Shown in pieces: positions 1 to 8,079 of a DNA stretch of 64,000 bases (position 1 is the stretch's first letter; each line of letters starts with the position of its first letter). Source of the DNA: JAJPJE01 sp963848375 (GTDB lineage Bacteria; Acidobacteriota; Terriglobia; Terriglobales; Acidobacteriaceae); the NCBI GenBank assembly GCA_963848375.1, contig CAWKDK010000015.1:1-64000 (forward strand). The letters run 5' to 3'. The notes under the pieces are model-generated. The model made no database searches and was not told the DNA's origin. It was given only the letters and a program-made list of their open reading frames with translations. A program made the position numbers and the translations under genes.

Positions 1-79
1 CACCCTGGTTCTGCGGAGTCTGTGCGAACGCCATCAGGGAGATCATCAAAACCGCCAACAGAAATGCCGCGTAACGCAT
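1..79 (-). CDS. Exported protein, N-terminal fragment (runs off the window)
   Basis: The minus strand has an ATG at position 79 followed by an open frame to the window edge. The 26 visible residues are a textbook Sec signal peptide: MRYAA, a hydrophobic stretch FLLAVLMISLMA, then FAQ with a likely cleavage after the Ala, and a polar start (TPQNQG) to the mature protein. It must be an exported or periplasmic protein, but the function cannot be told from this fragment. It is divergent from tadA, and a 7-bp inverted repeat lies just upstream. Confidence 0.6.
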   Translation of the reverse strand, partial: MRYAAFLLAVLMISLMAFAQTPQNQG

Positions 80-92
80 AGTATTCCTTGCC

Positions 93-111
93 GACCGAAA
101 TCGATTCGGTC
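93..111. promoter_or_regulatory. Inverted repeat upstream of the exported-protein gene
   Basis: A perfect 7-bp inverted repeat, GACCGAA-ATCGA-TTCGGTC, lies 13 bp upstream of the ATG at 79 (minus strand), in the divergent spacer shared with tadA. There is no T tract on either side, so an operator or 5'-UTR hairpin is more likely than a terminator. No regulator can be named. Confidence 0.35.
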
Positions 112-196
112 CTCAGACTACTCAGTTAGACTTGCTGACGTGGTCTGCGGGTTTCATCGCTATCTGCGAAAAGCGCGGAAACAGGGACCCTGAGGC

Positions 197-679
197 GTGA
201 GGTTCGTGAAACAGCATTCGGACGAATTGTGGATGGAAGAAGCGTTGCGCGAGGCACAGCGTGCGCAGGCACTGGGAGAGGTGCCGATTGGCGCAGTCGT
301 GGTATGCGACGGTCGCGTAATTGGAAGAGGTTGCAATCGTCCGATTACGGAGAACGATCCGACGGCTCATGCGGAAATCCTCGCATTACGAGAGGCCGGA
401 CGTGCGCTCGGCAACTATCGACTCGAAAATTGCGATCTATTCGTGACTGTCGAGCCTTGTGCGATGTGTGCCGGAGCCATCACACACGCGCGCATACGAC
501 GACTGATCTATGGCGCAGAGGATCCGAAAGCGGGCGGCGTGACGTCAGTAATCGTAGTGCTGAATCATCAGGGACTTAATCATCAGGTGGAAGTCACCCC
601 GGGCGTACTGGCCGGGCGCTCGCGCGAGATGCTGCAGGCTTTCTTCCGTGAGAAGCGCGGCGACGCAACACGAAGGTAG
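197..679 (+). CDS. tadA: tRNA-specific adenosine deaminase TadA
   Basis: TadA deaminates adenosine-34 to inosine in the anticodon of tRNA-Arg(ACG), a cytoplasmic and essential step in decoding. The 160-residue product has the zinc-binding cytidine/adenosine deaminase signature: HAE at residues 58-60 (His ligand and catalytic Glu) and PCAMC with Cys88 and Cys91 as the other ligands. The length is normal for the family. The start is GTG at 197 with no clear Shine-Dalgarno; ATG at 233 would give a shorter but still plausible protein that keeps the core helix. It stands alone, followed by a short heptamer-repeat tract and tRNA-Ser. Confidence 0.93.
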   Translation: MRFVKQHSDELWMEEALREAQRAQALGEVPIGAVVVCDGRVIGRGCNRPITENDPTAHAEILALREAGRALGNYRLENCDLFVTVEPCAMCAGAITHARIRRLIYGAEDPKAGGVTSVIVVLNHQGLNHQVEVTPGVLAGRSREMLQAFFREKRGDATRR

Positions 680-704
680 CACTGGCGAAGCGTACGGCGC
701 TGCG

Positions 705-739
705 TGGCTACCAGCTATTAGCTACCCAACTCGCCACTG
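705..739. repeat. Degenerate heptamer tandem repeat
   Basis: Downstream of tadA the DNA reads as five degenerate 7-mers in a row: TGGCTAC, CAGCTAT, TAGCTAC, CCAACTC, GCCACTG. The same kind of period-7 tract (core CTNNCCA/CTGACNN) recurs at 34634, 34978, 35057 and 44221. Confidence 0.5.
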
Positions 740-844
740 TCACCGGGCGCTTACCGCCATCTGCTTCTGCTATCATTAACTACGGATCGGCGGCTACGCC
801 GGTCTTATCGTTTCAACTCGCTTTGTTTTGGTAAACCACGGCGC

Positions 845-934
845 GGAGAGGTGCGTGAGTGGTTGAAACGAGCCGCCTCGAAAGCGGCCATACCTTAACG
901 GGTATCGGGGGTTCAAATCCCTCCCTCTCCGCCA
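845..934 (+). tRNA. tRNA-Ser (anticodon CGA)
   Basis: The acceptor strand GGAGAGG (845-851) pairs with CCTCTCC (924-930), followed by discriminator G and an encoded CCA (932-934). The anticodon arm is GCCGC-CTCGAAA-GCGGC, giving anticodon CGA (reads UCG, serine). A long variable arm and the T-loop GTTCAAATC are present, as expected for a class II tRNA. Length is 90 nt including CCA. Confidence 0.95.
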
Positions 935-1018
935 GAAATTTCGTGTTTCTGCCAGGCTCGAACCCACGAATCCTTCTTTTTTCCAGTGATACAATCATCC
1001 ACCCGGGGGTGGCATTCG

Positions 1019-2582
1019 ATGGGAGTTTTCTCCTCGGTAGCATTCCATCCCGACCTCTTTTCCAGCGCCCCCGTAAAGCGCTCGCTGCTCGTGCGTTACA
1101 TCGTAGCTGCTCTGCTGGTAGTCGCAACGCTTCCCATTGTGATCTGGCTTCGTCCCTTCAGTTACACCACGCCACACGTATATTTCTATCCTGCCATTTT
1201 GATTGCGGTCTGGTTTGGTGAGCTGGGTCCCGCGCTGTTGGCGACAGTGTTATCGGCTTTCGCGGTCAACTACTTCCAGTTTGTTCCTTACCACCGTCTT
1301 TCTCTCGATCCGGCGAGCGTCTTTCGCAGCATCTTCTTCTGCCTGACCGTGGGAACGATGTGCTGGTTTATCGATAAGAATCGAGCCCGCGCTGAAGTGG
1401 CGGAAGAAGCCTTAGCCGAGAGCAGGGAGGACTTGCTCGCCAGCGAAGATCGCCTCGCCAAGATCATCAGCTCTGCGATGGACGCGATCATTACGCTCGA
1501 CCAGAATCAGCGAATCGTGGTCTTCAATACCGCCGCCGAGAAAGTCTTTTGCTGCTCGAAGTGGGAGGCTCTCGGCCGCCCGATCGATCGATTTATCCCC
1601 GAACGCTTCCGGGAAGTCCATCGTGGGCATATTCGTGATTTTGAGAGCACGGGCACGTCCTCCCGCTCCATGCAATCGCCGGGAACGCTGTATGGTTTGC
1701 GGGCGAATGGTGAGGAATTTCCACTCGAAGCAACGATTTCTCAGGTCACAACGAAAGACTCGAAGCTATACACGGTCATTCTGCGCGACGTCACCTTACG
1801 CAAGAGAACCGAAGCTGCCTTGATCAAGAGCGAGAAGCTCGCCGTGCTCGGCAGACTTGCTTCGATGATCGCGCATGAGATCAATAGCCCTTTGCAAGCC
1901 ATCTCTGACCTTCTTTACCTCGCGCAAGGTTGTGCGATGGACAGCTCGCCCGCCCAGTACTTGCAACTTGCGAACTCCGAACTGAAACGCGCTGCGCAGA
2001 TTGCAGACGCAACGCTGGGCTTTACGCGTGCGAGCGGCAAGATAACAAAGTTCCGGCCAGACCGAGGCGCTGGAGAGCATACTCACGTTGCTTGACCGCA
2101 AACTCCAGGCTAAGGAAGTGGTGTGTGAGAGAGATTACCTGACGGATGCGGAGATTTGTGGCGTGGAGAGCGAAATCCGCCAGGTTCTATGGAATCTTCT
2201 GAATAACAGCCTGGATGCGGTATCACCAGGTGGCAGAATCAAGCTCCGGATATCCTCAAGTTTGCCCGCAGTAAACGAGGCCGGGGTGCGAATCATCGCG
2301 GCAGACAATGGCCACGGAATTTCGCCCGCTACTCTTCCCTCGCTCTTCGAACCTTTCTTCACCACAAAGGAGAGCGGCAATGGACTTGGATTGTGGGTAG
2401 TAAGTGAAATCGTCAAAAAACATCATGGTACGATCCATGTACGCTCTCGGACCGCACCTAGACACCCAACCGGGACCGCGTTTTGTATCTTCTTGCCTGC
2501 CAATGCGATGGAAAGAGCGGATTTGCAACCAACACCACCAACGTGGGACCAGGGCATGGCTGCGGGACAGCAGGCCGCATAA
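1019..2582 (+). CDS. DUF4118/PAS sensor histidine kinase, frame broken near 2059
   Basis: A membrane sensor kinase in two frames. The first frame (1019 to about 2058) has four hydrophobic segments typical of the KdpD-like DUF4118 domain, a PAS domain (from DAIITLDQNQRIVVFNTAAE) and the HisKA phosphoacceptor helix with MIAHEINSPL. The second frame (from 2061) carries the ATPase domain: WNLLNNSLDAV (N box), DNGHGI (G1), FEPFFTTK (F box), GNGLGLWVV (G2). Removing one base in CGGCCAGACC (2055-2063) fuses them cleanly (KFRP then TEALESILTLLD). The ATG at 1019 follows a G-rich SD-like GGGGGTGG; a GTG at 986 is an alternative. No response regulator is adjacent. It is either a pseudogene or an assembly indel, and the latter is favoured. 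Confidence 0.8.
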
Positions 2583-2593
2583 GCGGGACTTTG

Positions 2594-2863
2594 CTATGCG
2601 CCGAACCGCTCCGCTGCCCGAGCCTTAGCCTTTGCAGCCTCCTCTTCCCTGTTCTTGGGAGGAGCGGTCGTCTCCAACGAATGCAGCAGGCGACGTGAGA
2701 TGCCGGCGATCTCTTCTACTGCCGCGTCAAACGCCGCTTCGTTAGCTTTCGAAGGCTTGGTGAAGCCGCTGATCTTTCTCACGAATTGGATCGAAGCTGC
2801 ACGGACTTCCTCTTCCGTGACTGGAGGATCGAAATTGAAAAGTGTCCTGATGTTCCTGCACAT
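2594..2863 (-). CDS. DUF2277 family protein
   Basis: A small cytoplasmic protein of 89 residues that matches my memory of the DUF2277 family closely: MCRNIRTLFNFDPP at the start, then VRAASIQFVRKISGFTKPS and a helical, Lys/Glu/Ala-rich tail. The length is typical of the family. Its function is unknown. The gene lies 8 bp downstream of the TetR regulator on the same strand, so the two are probably one operon. Confidence 0.85.
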   Translation of the reverse strand: MCRNIRTLFNFDPPVTEEEVRAASIQFVRKISGFTKPSKANEAAFDAAVEEIAGISRRLLHSLETTAPPKNREEEAAKAKARAAERFGA

Positions 2864-2871
2864 AGTTCAAC

Positions 2872-3513
2872 CTAAGTCGCAACCGCACCTTTCGCGTCGT
2901 TGCCGCTTTTGTTTGCCGGCCACACACGCAATGCCATTTCGCCGGTCTCTCTCAATTGCGCGCGTGTTGCGCCGCCGGACGCCTGCACTGACATGCCCCA
3001 CAGCACCGTAATGATGTAGCGTGCCAGGCCTGCCGGATCGGCATCCAACGGTAAGTCACCTTCCGCAACCGCTCGTTCAAATCTTCCCCGTAATGCCGCC
3101 TCGGCGCCCGCGCGCCGTCGACTCAACTCCTGCGTCACTGATTCTCCCATGGGCCCTGAGGCGAGCGCTCCTTGTACTAACAAGCATCCATCTGGGTGAC
3201 GAGGGCTCATCACCATATCTATGGCGCCACGAAATAGCTTCTCGACCACTGCTCGCGCTGTCGGTTCCTTCAAGGAATTCGGAAGATAGGATGCGGGCCG
3301 CTGAATGTAACGATCCAAAACTTTCTTGAACAACTCTTCCTTGTTACCAAAAGCAGCGTACAGACTGGGCACATTGATGCCCATCGCTTCTGTCAGGGCA
3401 GCAAGCGAGGTTCCCTCGTAGCCGTGTCGCCAGAAGAGCAGGAGTGCGGCATCCAGCGCCTGTTCCGTGTCAAATTCGCGTGGACGCCCTCTCGATTTCG
3501 GCTTTGCTTTCAT
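2872..3513 (-). CDS. TetR/AcrR family transcriptional regulator
   Basis: A 213-residue one-component repressor. Residues about 12-60 form the TetR HTH: RGRPREFDTEQALDAALLLF, then the recognition region LTEAMGINVPSLYAAFGNKEELF. The C-terminal half is a helical ligand/dimer domain. It is co-directional with the DUF2277 gene and divergent from the propeller/MoaD pair, across a 192-bp spacer that contains a plus-strand promoter, so it may control that pair as well as itself. The ligand is unknown. Confidence 0.88.
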   Translation of the reverse strand: MKAKPKSRGRPREFDTEQALDAALLLFWRHGYEGTSLAALTEAMGINVPSLYAAFGNKEELFKKVLDRYIQRPASYLPNSLKEPTARAVVEKLFRGAIDMVMSPRHPDGCLLVQGALASGPMGESVTQELSRRRAGAEAALRGRFERAVAEGDLPLDADPAGLARYIITVLWGMSVQASGGATRAQLRETGEMALRVWPANKSGNDAKGAVAT

Positions 3514-3540
3514 TTTTTAACATTCACTACATTAATCCGC

Positions 3541-3569
3541 TTGACTCCGATCCTCAAGCCTTTTATACG
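3541..3569 (+). promoter_or_regulatory. Sigma70-type promoter for the propeller/MoaD pair
   Basis: TTGACT (3541-3546), a 17-bp spacer and TATACG (3564-3569) lie in the TetR/propeller divergent spacer, facing the gene at 3706. The predicted transcript would have a leader of about 130 nt. Confidence 0.5.
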
Positions 3570-3705
3570 TAACGGTCGTACTAATCGGCCGCGTGGGGCG
3601 GCTACTGCCAAAATCTGCTATTGAAGTTGCGGATACAGGTGACCGGACCGGTTTCGGGTCGTCTTTGGTTAGAGATCGAACTGCAAACATACTGAGGAGC
3701 GAGGA

Positions 3706-4884
3706 ATGAGCAAAGTACGAGTGCTTGTCGGTACGCGCAAAGGCGCATTCATTTTGACGTCGGACGGCAAACGCGAGAACTGGGAAGTGAGCGGTCCGCA
3801 TTTCGCTGGTTGGGAGATGTATCACCTGAAAGGTTCGCCGGTCGATCCGAACCGCATTTATGCGTCGCAATCCAGCGGATGGTCTGGCCAGGTAATTCAG
3901 CGCTCCAGCGATGGTGGGAAAACATGGGAGACGCCAGGAGGCGGCCTTACCACCGGTCCAGGTGGATTTCCTCAAGGCGAGAGCAACAAGTTCGTTTATA
4001 ACTCTTCCCCGGACACGGGCAAGCCACTCACCACGCACCAGTGGTACGACGGCACGCAGCACCCGTGGGAGTTCAAGCGCGTGTGGCATCTCGAACCGTC
4101 ACTTAGCGATCCCGAGACCGTCTACGCGGGCGTCGAAGATGCTGCTCTGTTCCGCTCAACTAACGGAGGCCAGACCTGGGACGAGCTCTCTGGGCTGCGC
4201 GGCCACGGCACGGGTCCGAAATGGCAACCAGGTGCCGGTGGGATGTGTCTCCATACAATCATTCTCGATCCAAGTAATCCCGACCGAATCTACATCGCAA
4301 TCTCGGCAGCAGGCGCGTTCCGCACCGATGACGGTGGCAAAACCTGGAAGCCGATTAATCGAGGTCTACGCTCGCAGTTCATACCAGATCCAGACGCCGA
4401 GGTCGGCCATTGCGTTCACCATGTCGCTATGAATCCCAAGCGCCCGAATGTGCTCTTTATGCAGAAGCACTGGGACGTGATGCGCAGTGATGATGCCGGC
4501 GATTCGTGGCACGAGGTCAGCGGGAATCTGCCGACAGATTTTGGTTTCGTCGTGGACATACATGCGCACGAACCGGAGACCGTGTATGTGGTTCCCATCA
4601 AGAGCGATTCGGAACACTACGTGCACGAAGGGAAATTGCGCGTGTTCCGCAGTCGTACTGGCGGCAACGAATGGGAGCCTCTGACCAAAGGCCTGCCGCA
4701 GAGCAATTGTTATGTGAACGTGCTGCGCGATGCGATGGCCGTTGATTCGCTCGACAAATGCGGGGTGTACTTTGGCACAACTGGTGGCCAGGTGTATGCG
4801 TCCGCCGATGCGGGAGATAGCTGGAATCCGATTGTGCGCGATCTGCCTGCTGTGCTTTCGGTTGAGGTACAAACGCTCCCATGA
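3706..4884 (+). CDS. BNR/Asp-box beta-propeller protein (sialidase-fold, exo-sialidase-like annotation)
   Basis: A 392-residue protein built of Asp-box turns. Six copies of the S/T-x-D-x-G-x-x-W pattern are visible: SSDGGKTWE, STNGGQTWD, TDDGGKTWK, SDDAGDSWH, SRTGGNEWE, SADAGDSWN. This predicts a six- or seven-bladed propeller. There is no signal peptide, so it is cytosolic, unlike true secreted sialidases; an Arg-triad sialidase activity is not supported. The ATG follows GAGGAGCGAGGA. The stop overlaps the start of the MoaD-like gene by 4 bp (ATGA), so the two are translationally coupled and probably work together. The biochemical role is unknown. Confidence 0.82.
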   Translation: MSKVRVLVGTRKGAFILTSDGKRENWEVSGPHFAGWEMYHLKGSPVDPNRIYASQSSGWSGQVIQRSSDGGKTWETPGGGLTTGPGGFPQGESNKFVYNSSPDTGKPLTTHQWYDGTQHPWEFKRVWHLEPSLSDPETVYAGVEDAALFRSTNGGQTWDELSGLRGHGTGPKWQPGAGGMCLHTIILDPSNPDRIYIAISAAGAFRTDDGGKTWKPINRGLRSQFIPDPDAEVGHCVHHVAMNPKRPNVLFMQKHWDVMRSDDAGDSWHEVSGNLPTDFGFVVDIHAHEPETVYVVPIKSDSEHYVHEGKLRVFRSRTGGNEWEPLTKGLPQSNCYVNVLRDAMAVDSLDKCGVYFGTTGGQVYASADAGDSWNPIVRDLPAVLSVEVQTLP

Positions 4885-5177
4885 TTCGTGTGCAACTGCC
4901 ACAGCATTTGCGAGCTCTCGCGAAAGTGCAAGGTGAAGTGCAACTTGAAGTCGAAGGACCGGTTACACAACGATCGGTCCTCGACGCGCTTGAGGCCCGC
5001 TATCCGATGCTGAAAGGAACCATCCGCGATCACGTCACCCAGCAGAGGCGCGCCTTCATGCGTTTCTTCGCGTGCCAAGAAGATCTTTCGCTCGAATCTC
5101 CAGACTCTCCGCTGCCCGACGCGGTGGTCGATGGGAAGGAACCGTTTCTTGTAATCGGGGCAATCGCGGGCGGATAG
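4881..5177 (+). CDS. MoaD/ThiS-like ubiquitin-fold sulfur-carrier-type protein
   Basis: A 98-residue protein with the MoaD/ThiS fold pattern: an N-terminal strand (IRVQLPQHLRALAKVQGEV), the helix following SVLDALEARYPML, and a C-terminal Gly-Gly. Family members end in GG, which is adenylated and thiocarboxylated by an E1-like enzyme (MoeB/ThiF). The terminal AIAGG is intact here, so carrier function is possible. No moaE, moeB, thiF or thiG lies nearby. It overlaps the propeller gene by 4 bp, which suggests a dedicated partner rather than molybdopterin synthesis. Confidence 0.8.
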   Translation: MIRVQLPQHLRALAKVQGEVQLEVEGPVTQRSVLDALEARYPMLKGTIRDHVTQQRRAFMRFFACQEDLSLESPDSPLPDAVVDGKEPFLVIGAIAGG

Positions 5178-5223
5178 CTTTCACTGAGGCTACTTCAAAT
5201 CACAAGATGTTACGGAGGGTTGC

Positions 5224-5640
5224 ATGGTGCAAACTGCGTCAGGAAGAAGCGGAATGTCGAAGAAGAGCTTGTGGATTGGACGAATTCTCAGCGGCCTGGT
5301 GATTCTGTTCCTTCTTATGGATGCGGGCATGAAGATCATAAAGGCTGCGCCTGCCGTTCAAGGAACTGTGCGCGTGGGTTACCCGGAGAGCGTTATCGTT
5401 GGAATCGGACTGGTTCTGTTAGCCTGCACCCTTCTGTACGCGATCCCTCAAACCTCTGTTTTGGGCGCCATCTTGCTTACCGGCTATCTGGGCGGTGCGG
5501 TGGCGACTAACGTTCGAGTTGGAAATCCTCTATTCAGCTTTGTTCTCGCTCCCGTCTATTTCGGAATACTGGTCTGGCTTGGTCTTTATCTCCGCGATTA
5601 CCGTCTGCGAGCACTGGTTCCTTTTCGCAGTAGAGCTTAA
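5224..5640 (+). CDS. DoxX-like family membrane protein
   Basis: A 138-residue integral membrane protein with four hydrophobic helices and the start typical of DoxX-like proteins (KKSLWIGRILSGLVILFLLM after a short leader). ATG 5224 is preferred because GGAGGG lies just upstream; ATG 5254 is a possible internal start. The family often sits beside VOC/PhnB-type small proteins, as here (next gene at 5758), suggesting a shared stress- or redox-related locus. The precise role is unknown. Confidence 0.8.
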   Translation: MVQTASGRSGMSKKSLWIGRILSGLVILFLLMDAGMKIIKAAPAVQGTVRVGYPESVIVGIGLVLLACTLLYAIPQTSVLGAILLTGYLGGAVATNVRVGNPLFSFVLAPVYFGILVWLGLYLRDYRLRALVPFRSRA

Positions 5641-5757
5641 TACAAGAGTACTCGCAGCTAACCTGTCGATTTTGTTGCGCCCGTCCGTCGTCACAACATG
5701 GAGAGGTTCGACGAGGCACTCGCTGAGATCTCCACATAAACTTCATAAGGAGAAGCT

Positions 5758-6162
5758 ATGCAAGTTCAACCGTATTTGAGTTTCGAAGGCCGTTGCGAAG
5801 AGGCGATCAACTTTTACAAATCCGCAGTGGGAGCAAAGGTCGCGATGATGATGCGCTTCAAAGAAGCTCCCGATCAATCCATGATGACGCCCGGCACCGG
5901 CGACAAGGTTCTGCACGCGTCTCTGCAAATCGGCGACTCAACAGTGATGGCGTCTGACGGACAATGCATGGGGAAGGCGGTCTTCCAGGGTATTACTCTG
6001 TCGCTGACGGCCTCGAATGATGCTGAAGCAAAGCGGCTATTCGAGGCACTCTCGAATGGTGGGCAGATCCAGATGCCGCTCGCTAAAACCTTCTTTGCCA
6101 CTTCCTTTGGAATCGTGGCAGACAAGTTTGGAGTCGCCTGGATGATCTACGTCCCTGCATAA
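5758..6162 (+). CDS. VOC-superfamily PhnB-like protein
   Basis: A 134-residue protein of the glyoxalase/bleomycin-resistance (VOC) fold, PhnB/3-demethylubiquinone-methyltransferase-like subgroup. It starts with the usual VQPYLSFEGRCEEAINFYK, followed by repeated beta-alpha-beta-beta-beta units and ending FGVAWMIYVPA. The SD AAGGAGAAG directly precedes the ATG. Members are cytosolic dimers; several lack known catalysis, and the function cannot be specified here. Confidence 0.85.
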   Translation: MQVQPYLSFEGRCEEAINFYKSAVGAKVAMMMRFKEAPDQSMMTPGTGDKVLHASLQIGDSTVMASDGQCMGKAVFQGITLSLTASNDAEAKRLFEALSNGGQIQMPLAKTFFATSFGIVADKFGVAWMIYVPA

Positions 6163-6202
6163 CGCGCTGGGATTTACCAGTGGCCATAAGAACGTGCGCT
6201 AG

Positions 6203-6256
6203 CTACTTATACCTCAGCGCCTCAATCGGATTGAGGCGCGAGGCGCGCACTGCCGT
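6203..6256 (-). pseudogene. C-terminal relic of a MacB/FtsX-type ABC transporter permease
   Basis: Read on the minus strand, 18 codons ending in TAG at 6203 encode TAVRASRLNPIEALRYK, the characteristic tail of MacB/FtsX-family (acidobacterial ADOP) permeases. The frame meets a stop immediately upstream (6260-6262), and the shifted frame before that reads GAVVLI-like hydrophobic residues, so only a decayed stub remains. It lies between the VOC gene and the FAD oxidoreductase. Confidence 0.5.
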
Positions 6257-6343
6257 TGATCAACACCACCGCGCCCCAGAATTACCGTCGAAAGCGGGAT
6301 CGAGGAAAGCGAATGACAAGGCGAGTGTCTGCCCATTCGGCGG

Positions 6344-7989
6344 CTATCCCCAACTCTTCATGATTTCTCCAAAGCATTGCAGGCCGCTAGGAATCACGGC
6401 ACCGTAGCCGTGGCCCGGTTGAGTCCATGCGCCCGAGAGATAGAGATTCTTGATGGCAGTGTTATGCGGCAGTCGGCGAGAAGTGGAATTATCCAGAGTC
6501 TGATCGAATCCGTAGATCGCACCGTGATAATTCGCCGTGTACCGTGAGTTCGTAAGAGGCGTGCCAATCTCCTTCACTTCGATGGCTTTAGACAGTCCTG
6601 GCATCAATGTCTTCTCTGCTTTTGCGATCAGCAGATCGGCGATGCGTTCCTTCTCAGCTCGATAAGCGGACTTGTTCCCCTTCACGTACTCCGCGGCAAA
6701 TGGTTTCCAATGGTCATAACCCTGAAGCACTAGGAGGTTGACAGTATTCTTCCCTCTCGGTGAATAACCCGGATAGATGTTGTCGTAGAGAGTCAGTCCG
6801 TACCCTGAATTACTGAGATCAGTCTTCAGCGCGCCTTCGTAAGCGGCTTCGTGATCGTATCCGGTGTTGAAGAAGATTTCGCTGTCTTTAATCCCAATCT
6901 CGTGCACGAGATCTTTCTTAAGCCAAGGAATACCTGGAAACTTGAAAGACTGATGCTGTATGCGTCAATCTTCGCCAGGTATTCCTTCGTATGGTCATCG
7001 TCCTCAGCGGGAGCCAGCAGAGAGTGAAACGTGTCGTACGCATTCGCGTTAGAAACGACAACTCTCGCACTGTACGTATGGCCATCTGCTGTGCCAACGC
7101 CGTAAGCTGCGCCATCCTTTACGAGGATCCGACTCACGCGCGTATTTAACAGGACATGGCCGCCACGCTTCTCGATGAAGTCTACGAAGGCGTTGCTGAT
7201 GGTCTGAGACCGGCCCTTTGGATAGAACCCGCCGCCAGTCAGATAAGAATGGGTAGGTGCAGCGTAATAGATGCTGGCAAGCTTCGAAGGCGGTAGCCCG
7301 TAGTATCCCCACAGCGCTGAAACGATTCCCTTCAGTTTCGGATCCTTCAGCCTCGCGTCGACCACCTGTCCCCACGTGCTGCCGGAATAGCGGTATACGA
7401 TCGGGAAGTCGATCGGGAAGCGACTGTAGTCCACCTTTCCGTTACTCGCGCTCAGTCGCCCGAGTTCGTCGGTGAGCTGTCCGATTTCGCCGAATAGCGT
7501 GTCGATCTGCTGCGACTCGGCCGGAAAAGATTTTTTTAGGTACGCGAGATACTCCGGCAGATTACGATTCGGCACGCGTACATCGTGTTCAGGGAAAATG
7601 GCGCGATACAGCGTGGGATGGGGAACAAAATCGACACTGGTGATCTCGGGGAAACCAGGAATTAGATTATGAATCCCATTGCGCTCGGCCGCACCGGTGG
7701 AGTGCAGCGATACGTCAAACTCGAAGCCACCCGGACGCTTGAAGCTGGTTGCGTAGCCGCCTGCTTTGTCGTGCTGTTCCAGAACGAGAACCTTGAAGCC
7801 CTGCCGTGCGAATGCTGCGGCGCAACTGAGGCCGCCAAGGCCGGAGCCAATAATGATGGCGTCAAACTCGTTAGTTCCCTTTGCGTCGGCGTGGGCGACC
7901 GGCAGCACACTCCAGTCCAAAGCTCCCGCTGCCAGGGTCGCTACTAGCGTTTGGATGAACTCGCGGCGTTTCCACTCTGAAGCAGACAT
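6344..7989 (-). CDS. Phytoene-desaturase/retinol-saturase-like FAD oxidoreductase, frame broken near 6930
   Basis: A flavin-dependent NAD(P)/FAD oxidoreductase of the CrtI/all-trans-retinol 13,14-reductase type. The N-terminus has a twin-arginine-like leader (KRREFIQTLVATLAAGA), then the dinucleotide-binding motif IIGSGLGGLSCAAAFA and the E-H-D start of the FAD fold (LVLEQHDKAGGYA). The first frame runs to about 6930; the second (6344-6907) continues with HEIGIKDSEIFFNTGYD and ends with the family-typical LSGAWTQPGHGYGAVIPSG. One missing A in the TTAAGAAAG tract reconnects them. The export signal is unusual for a carotenoid enzyme and suggests a periplasmic substrate, which is unknown. Confidence 0.75.
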
Positions 7990-8079
7990 AGCGCCCTCCT
8001 CGATACAGGTGAAGGTAGCCGAGAAAAAGGCGCCTGCGCAGGACGCTGGTCACGATCGATGGTGATGGCTTCGCTGTGC

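Noticed and set aside
845..934. tRNA-Ser as an integration site for a genomic island
   Set aside because: No integrase, no direct repeat of the tRNA 3' end found within the window, and neighbouring genes are ordinary.
3706..4884. True secreted sialidase
   Set aside because: Asp boxes are present, but there is no signal peptide and no recognisable Arg triad or FRIP motif.
4881..5177. MoaD subunit of molybdopterin synthase
   Set aside because: No moaE/moaA/moeB nearby and tight coupling to a propeller gene; called only as MoaD/ThiS-like.
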